Origin: JABDQW01 sp942492025
GTDB taxonomy: Bacteria > Pseudomonadota > Gammaproteobacteria > SZUA-229
DNA: 64,000 nucleotides
Assembly: GCA_942492025.1 (NCBI GenBank)
Contig: CALODJ010000004.1
Span: forward strand, 1-64,000
Reading direction: 5' to 3'
Within the stretch, counting starts at the first letter, position 1. The number at the start of each line of letters is the position of its first letter. The translations under genes were made by a program, and so were the position numbers. Below, piece after piece: positions 61,278 through 64,000 of this stretch. The notes under the pieces were generated by a model. That model was not told the DNA's origin. It did no database searches and worked only from the letters and a program-made list of their open reading frames with translations.

Positions 61278-61691
61278 ATGAATGATGGTGCAGCAATGAC
61301 AGAACAAGTTGCTGAGTTGGGTGACCTCAAGGTTATGGTTATCGACGACAGCAAAACGATCCGTCGAACAGCTGAAAACCTTCTTAAAAAAGAAGGATGT
61401 GAAGTTGTCACGGCTGTAGACGGCTTTGAGGCGTTATCGAAAATCGCCGAGACCAAGCCAAACATAATTTTCGTGGACATCATGATGCCGCGCCTTGATG
61501 GTTATCAGACCTGCGCATTGATCAAGAATAACAAGGCTTTCAGCAATACACCGGTTATCATGCTGTCGAGCAAGGACAGCATATTTGACCGTGCGCGCGG
61601 GCGAATTGTCGGTTCGACACAGTATTTGACCAAGCCGTTTACCAAGGAAGACCTGATCAGTGCAATCAAGGAACATGCATCTGCCGGTTAA
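61278..61691 (+). CDS. pilG: Twitching-motility response regulator PilG
   Basis: The ATG at 61278 gives 137 residues, close to PilG of Pseudomonas; an AGGG site lies a few bases upstream. It is a single receiver domain with DDSKTIRRTAENLLKKEG, phosphorylated Asp67 in IIFVDIMMPRLDGYQTC, Ser in MLSSKD and Lys in YLTKPFTKEDL. It acts in the Pil-Chp chemosensory system that governs pilus extension and cAMP. It is the first gene of the pilG-H-I-J run. Confidence 0.95.
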   Translation: MNDGAAMTEQVAELGDLKVMVIDDSKTIRRTAENLLKKEGCEVVTAVDGFEALSKIAETKPNIIFVDIMMPRLDGYQTCALIKNNKAFSNTPVIMLSSKDSIFDRARGRIVGSTQYLTKPFTKEDLISAIKEHASAG

Positions 61692-61739
61692 TTATGAATT
61701 TAAGCTGATAACAGTACGTGTGATAATGGTGATTGGGTA

Positions 61740-62105
61740 ATGGCAAAGATACTTATTGTAGATGATTCGCCAACAGAACTGCATGTATTGCAGAAAATCC
61801 TCGTGAAGAATGGTCATGAGGTTTTGGTGGCTGATTCAGGTGAGGCGGGTATAGCGAAAGCAAAAGCAACACTGCCGGATCTGGTTCTGATGGACGTGGT
61901 AATGCCGGGCATGAATGGCTTTCAGGCCACACGCCAGCTCACCAATCAATCAGAAACAGCGAATATTCCCGTCATCATCGTTACCACCAAGGATCAGGAA
62001 ACTGACAAGGTTTGGGCCAAACGGCAGGGTGCAAAGGATTATCTCGTCAAACCTGTACAGGAAAAGGGACTGATTGAACATGTAAATATGGTGTTATCGA
62101 GCTAA
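61740..62105 (+). CDS. pilH: Twitching-motility response regulator PilH
   Basis: The protein has 121 residues, a single CheY-like domain: VDDSPTELHVLQKIL, Asp52 in LVLMDVVMPGMNGFQATR, Thr in IIVTTKDQETDKVWAKRQGAKDYLVKPV. PilH opposes PilG and favours pilus retraction. It lies 48 bp after pilG and 12 bp before pilI. Confidence 0.95.
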   Translation: MAKILIVDDSPTELHVLQKILVKNGHEVLVADSGEAGIAKAKATLPDLVLMDVVMPGMNGFQATRQLTNQSETANIPVIIVTTKDQETDKVWAKRQGAKDYLVKPVQEKGLIEHVNMVLSS

Positions 62106-62117
62106 GGCAGGATTACA

Positions 62118-62666
62118 ATGGTCAGCACAGTGGAAACCATCGAACCATTTGACATATTACTGGAGCTTGAACAGCGCTGCCAGGTAAATGCCGCCGGCTT
62201 GCCGACGCTGGACAAATCGGACGATGAATGGGTTGGTGTTGGCTTCAGGATCGGTGAAGACAAATTGATTGCACCCATGTCTGAGATTGAGGAAATACTG
62301 GAATTGCCGGATTTTACCTATGTACCAGGTGTTAAATCATGGATGGTAGGCGTCGCGAATGTTCGAGGCGGTTTGTTGCCATTAATGGATTTGAAGGGTT
62401 TTATTCTGGGTGAAGATATAAAAAACAGAAAGAAAGGAAGAGTTATTGTCATTGATTACAAGGGCTTCAACACAGGGGTCATTGTTGAAGAAGTCTATGG
62501 CATGAAACATTTTATTAGTAAAGAGCAGTCAAAAGAAATACCAGATATGCACGAAAATGTCTCGAAATATGTAGGTATGGCTTTCAATCAGGAAGGTGAT
62601 AGCTGGCCGGTGTTCAGTTTTCAAAGTATGACGCAAGATGAGCGCCTGGCGCAAGCGTCACTATAA
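62118..62666 (+). CDS. pilI: CheW-like adaptor PilI
   Basis: The protein has 182 residues and a single CheW domain: EWVGVGFRIGEDKLIAPMSEIEEILELPDFTYVPGVKSWMVGVANVRGGLLPLMDL, VIDYKGFNTGVIVEEVYGMKHF. It should couple the receptor PilJ to the ChpA kinase. The pilJ start is 59 bp downstream. Confidence 0.95.
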   Translation: MVSTVETIEPFDILLELEQRCQVNAAGLPTLDKSDDEWVGVGFRIGEDKLIAPMSEIEEILELPDFTYVPGVKSWMVGVANVRGGLLPLMDLKGFILGEDIKNRKKGRVIVIDYKGFNTGVIVEEVYGMKHFISKEQSKEIPDMHENVSKYVGMAFNQEGDSWPVFSFQSMTQDERLAQASL

Positions 62667-62725
62667 ACATCACAGCAGATATAAAGCCGGGCTATCAGAT
62701 AGGGCAATGGTTTGGAGAAAAGGGT

Positions 62726-64000
62726 ATGAGTGCTAAGAAGAAGAAATCATCGTCCGGGGTGAGATCGGTCAGCAAGCCTCTGGCTGTACTGGCGATTTTT
62801 CTGTTCATTTCGATTATTGCAATGCTGGGAAGCTTGCTCTATGTGGGTAACCAACGTGCTGACCAGCAGCAACATGTGGAGCTGGCGTCTGAGCAGTTGC
62901 TGCTATCACAGAGTATGGCCACTCAGGCACTGGGTGCTTCATCCGGCAGGGAATCAGATTTTGCGGCATTGATCAAGGGGCGGAGCCGATTCGAGGACAT
63001 TCTTGACATATACCGTACCGGCGATAGTTTGAGTGGTGTAACGCCGTTACGCAAGGATTTAGTGGCGCAGCTGGATAGTGTTGAAGCAAGCTGGCGCAAT
63101 TTCAGCAATGATATCTCGATTATTATAAACGGTAAAAAACCGATTTCTGAAGTAAGAGAGCTATATACGGTGATCGACAGTTTCATCCCGCAGTTGCTCA
63201 CCTTTTCAGATGAGGTAGTGGGTGTCTTGATGAAGAAGAGCGCTTCTTCACGTCAGATTTATCTCGCTAGTCGCCAGATGATGCTGTCGCAGCGGATCAA
63301 AAATAATCTGAACCAGGTACTGGCGGGTGGAGAGCAGGCGGCTGCAGCAGCTGACCGCTTCGGCCGTGATGCTGCCCTGTTCGGCAGGGTACTTGAAGGC
63401 TTGCTCAAAGGCTCTGATTCACTGCGCATTCAAAAGGTGACGGACAAAGAGGCTGTTGCCAAACTACGTGAAGTGGCGATGCTTATCAGTGCCGTGAGTG
63501 ACAACATCGCCGGTATTCTGGAGCTGTCACCCGAATTATTTGAAGTCAAGGATGCTGCCAGCCAGGTCACTACCGGTAGCGCGAGATTGCTGAATGATCT
63601 CGAGGTATTCAGGGGGGCGGTTTCTGGTCAGACCAAGGTACTCGACATCATTCAGCTGGTTGGTGTAGGTTTCGGTGGCCTTGCGGTGGTATTGATTATC
63701 ATAGGTGGTTTCCTGATGTTGCGAGATGCAAAAGCACGTGAGGAACAGGCGCTGGAAAACAACCGTAGAAATCAGCGTGCTATCCTCAGGCTGCTGGACG
63801 AGATGGCCAATCTCGCGGATGGTGACCTCACTGTACACACGACAGTAACGGAAGAGATAACCGGGGCGATTGCGGATTCCGTAAACTTTGCCATCGATGC
63901 ACTGCGCTCACTGGTTACAACCATCAACAACACCTCGAGCGAAGTTACCACATCGACATCGAATGCTCAGGGTACAGCTATGTCGCTTGCTGAAGCCAGT
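62726..64000 (+). CDS. pilJ: Chemoreceptor PilJ (partial, runs off right edge)
   Basis: 425 codons are visible from the ATG at 62726, preceded by GGAGAAAAGGG. A basic start (MSAKKKKSSSGVRSVSK) leads to a first membrane helix (LAVLAIFLFISIIAMLGSLLYVG). Then come two PilJ-type sensor repeats (QLLLSQSMATQALGASSG, RQMMLSQRIKNNLNQVLAGG), a second helix (VGVGFGGLAVVLIIIGGFLML) and the start of a HAMP/signalling region (LLDEMANLADGDLTVHTTVTEEI). The methyl-accepting tip lies beyond the window. Confidence 0.95.
   Translation, partial: MSAKKKKSSSGVRSVSKPLAVLAIFLFISIIAMLGSLLYVGNQRADQQQHVELASEQLLLSQSMATQALGASSGRESDFAALIKGRSRFEDILDIYRTGDSLSGVTPLRKDLVAQLDSVEASWRNFSNDISIIINGKKPISEVRELYTVIDSFIPQLLTFSDEVVGVLMKKSASSRQIYLASRQMMLSQRIKNNLNQVLAGGEQAAAAADRFGRDAALFGRVLEGLLKGSDSLRIQKVTDKEAVAKLREVAMLISAVSDNIAGILELSPELFEVKDAASQVTTGSARLLNDLEVFRGAVSGQTKVLDIIQLVGVGFGGLAVVLIIIGGFLMLRDAKAREEQALENNRRNQRAILRLLDEMANLADGDLTVHTTVTEEITGAIADSVNFAIDALRSLVTTINNTSSEVTTSTSNAQGTAMSLAEAS

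Overview
The window reads as the chromosome of a free-living gammaproteobacterium outside the Enterobacterales. The strongest evidence is the right third. There, pilT-pilU, the yqgE-ruvX-pyrR-pyrB-pyrC' block, a tonB-like gene, gshB and pilG-H-I-J stand in nearly the order known from Pseudomonas aeruginosa (around PA0393-PA0411). All product names rest on reading motifs and gene order; no database search was run.

Layout. (1) 1-1.35 kb: the edge of a lipoprotein gene and a REP-associated tyrosine transposase (RAYT) element bounded by perfect 19-bp inverted repeats. (2) 1.37-12.55 kb: a first type II secretion system (T2SS-1) of Xps-like layout. gspD is divergent from gspE-F-G-H-I-J-K-L-M and a GspC/XpsN-like gene. 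An orphan NarL-type response regulator follows. (3) 13.5-14.7 kb: AT-rich DNA loaded with palindromic repeats. (4) 14.8-32.45 kb: a GC-rich block of exported proteins. It holds a ~1900-residue TIG/beta-helix protein, three tandem multicopper-oxidase-like proteins, a membrane-anchored unknown, a subtilisin-like protease with a MopE-type metal-binding motif, a His-rich Sco1-like lipoprotein, and a cytochrome c fused to a binding-protein-like domain. (5) 32.6-36.6 kb: a MipA-like outer-membrane protein, galE, cysQ and a YrfG-like phosphatase. (6) 36.8-49.2 kb: a second complete T2SS (T2SS-2; gspC to gspN on the minus strand) with a rhombosortase-type rhomboid on the opposite strand between gspG and gspF. 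(7) 49.4-64 kb: yggT, proC, pilT and two pilU copies, hspQ, the pyr cluster, ruvX/yqgE, tonB-like, gshB and the start of the pil chemotaxis operon.

How it may work together. T2SS-1 sits beside a suite of signal-peptide-bearing, copper-linked proteins. The trinuclear-copper histidine motifs are split between two neighbouring ORFs: one carries HWHG plus HCH...H...M, the other HPFHYHG plus HSH. The working model is a T2SS-exported, multi-subunit copper oxidase anchored in a surface assembly, with Sco-like copper handling and a co-encoded protease. Oxidation of a metal or another extracellular substrate is an inference only.

Across the window runs a family of short MITE-like elements. Their termini are CCCGCATTTCTCACC / GGTGAGAAATGCGGG, with 4-bp YTAG duplications in two copies. 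The full copies contain a second palindrome family, GTAGGGTGCGCCGTGCGCACC. Two MITE copies place an ATG from their terminal repeat at the start of the downstream gene (gspI of T2SS-1, and ruvX). No tRNA, rRNA or CRISPR array was seen.
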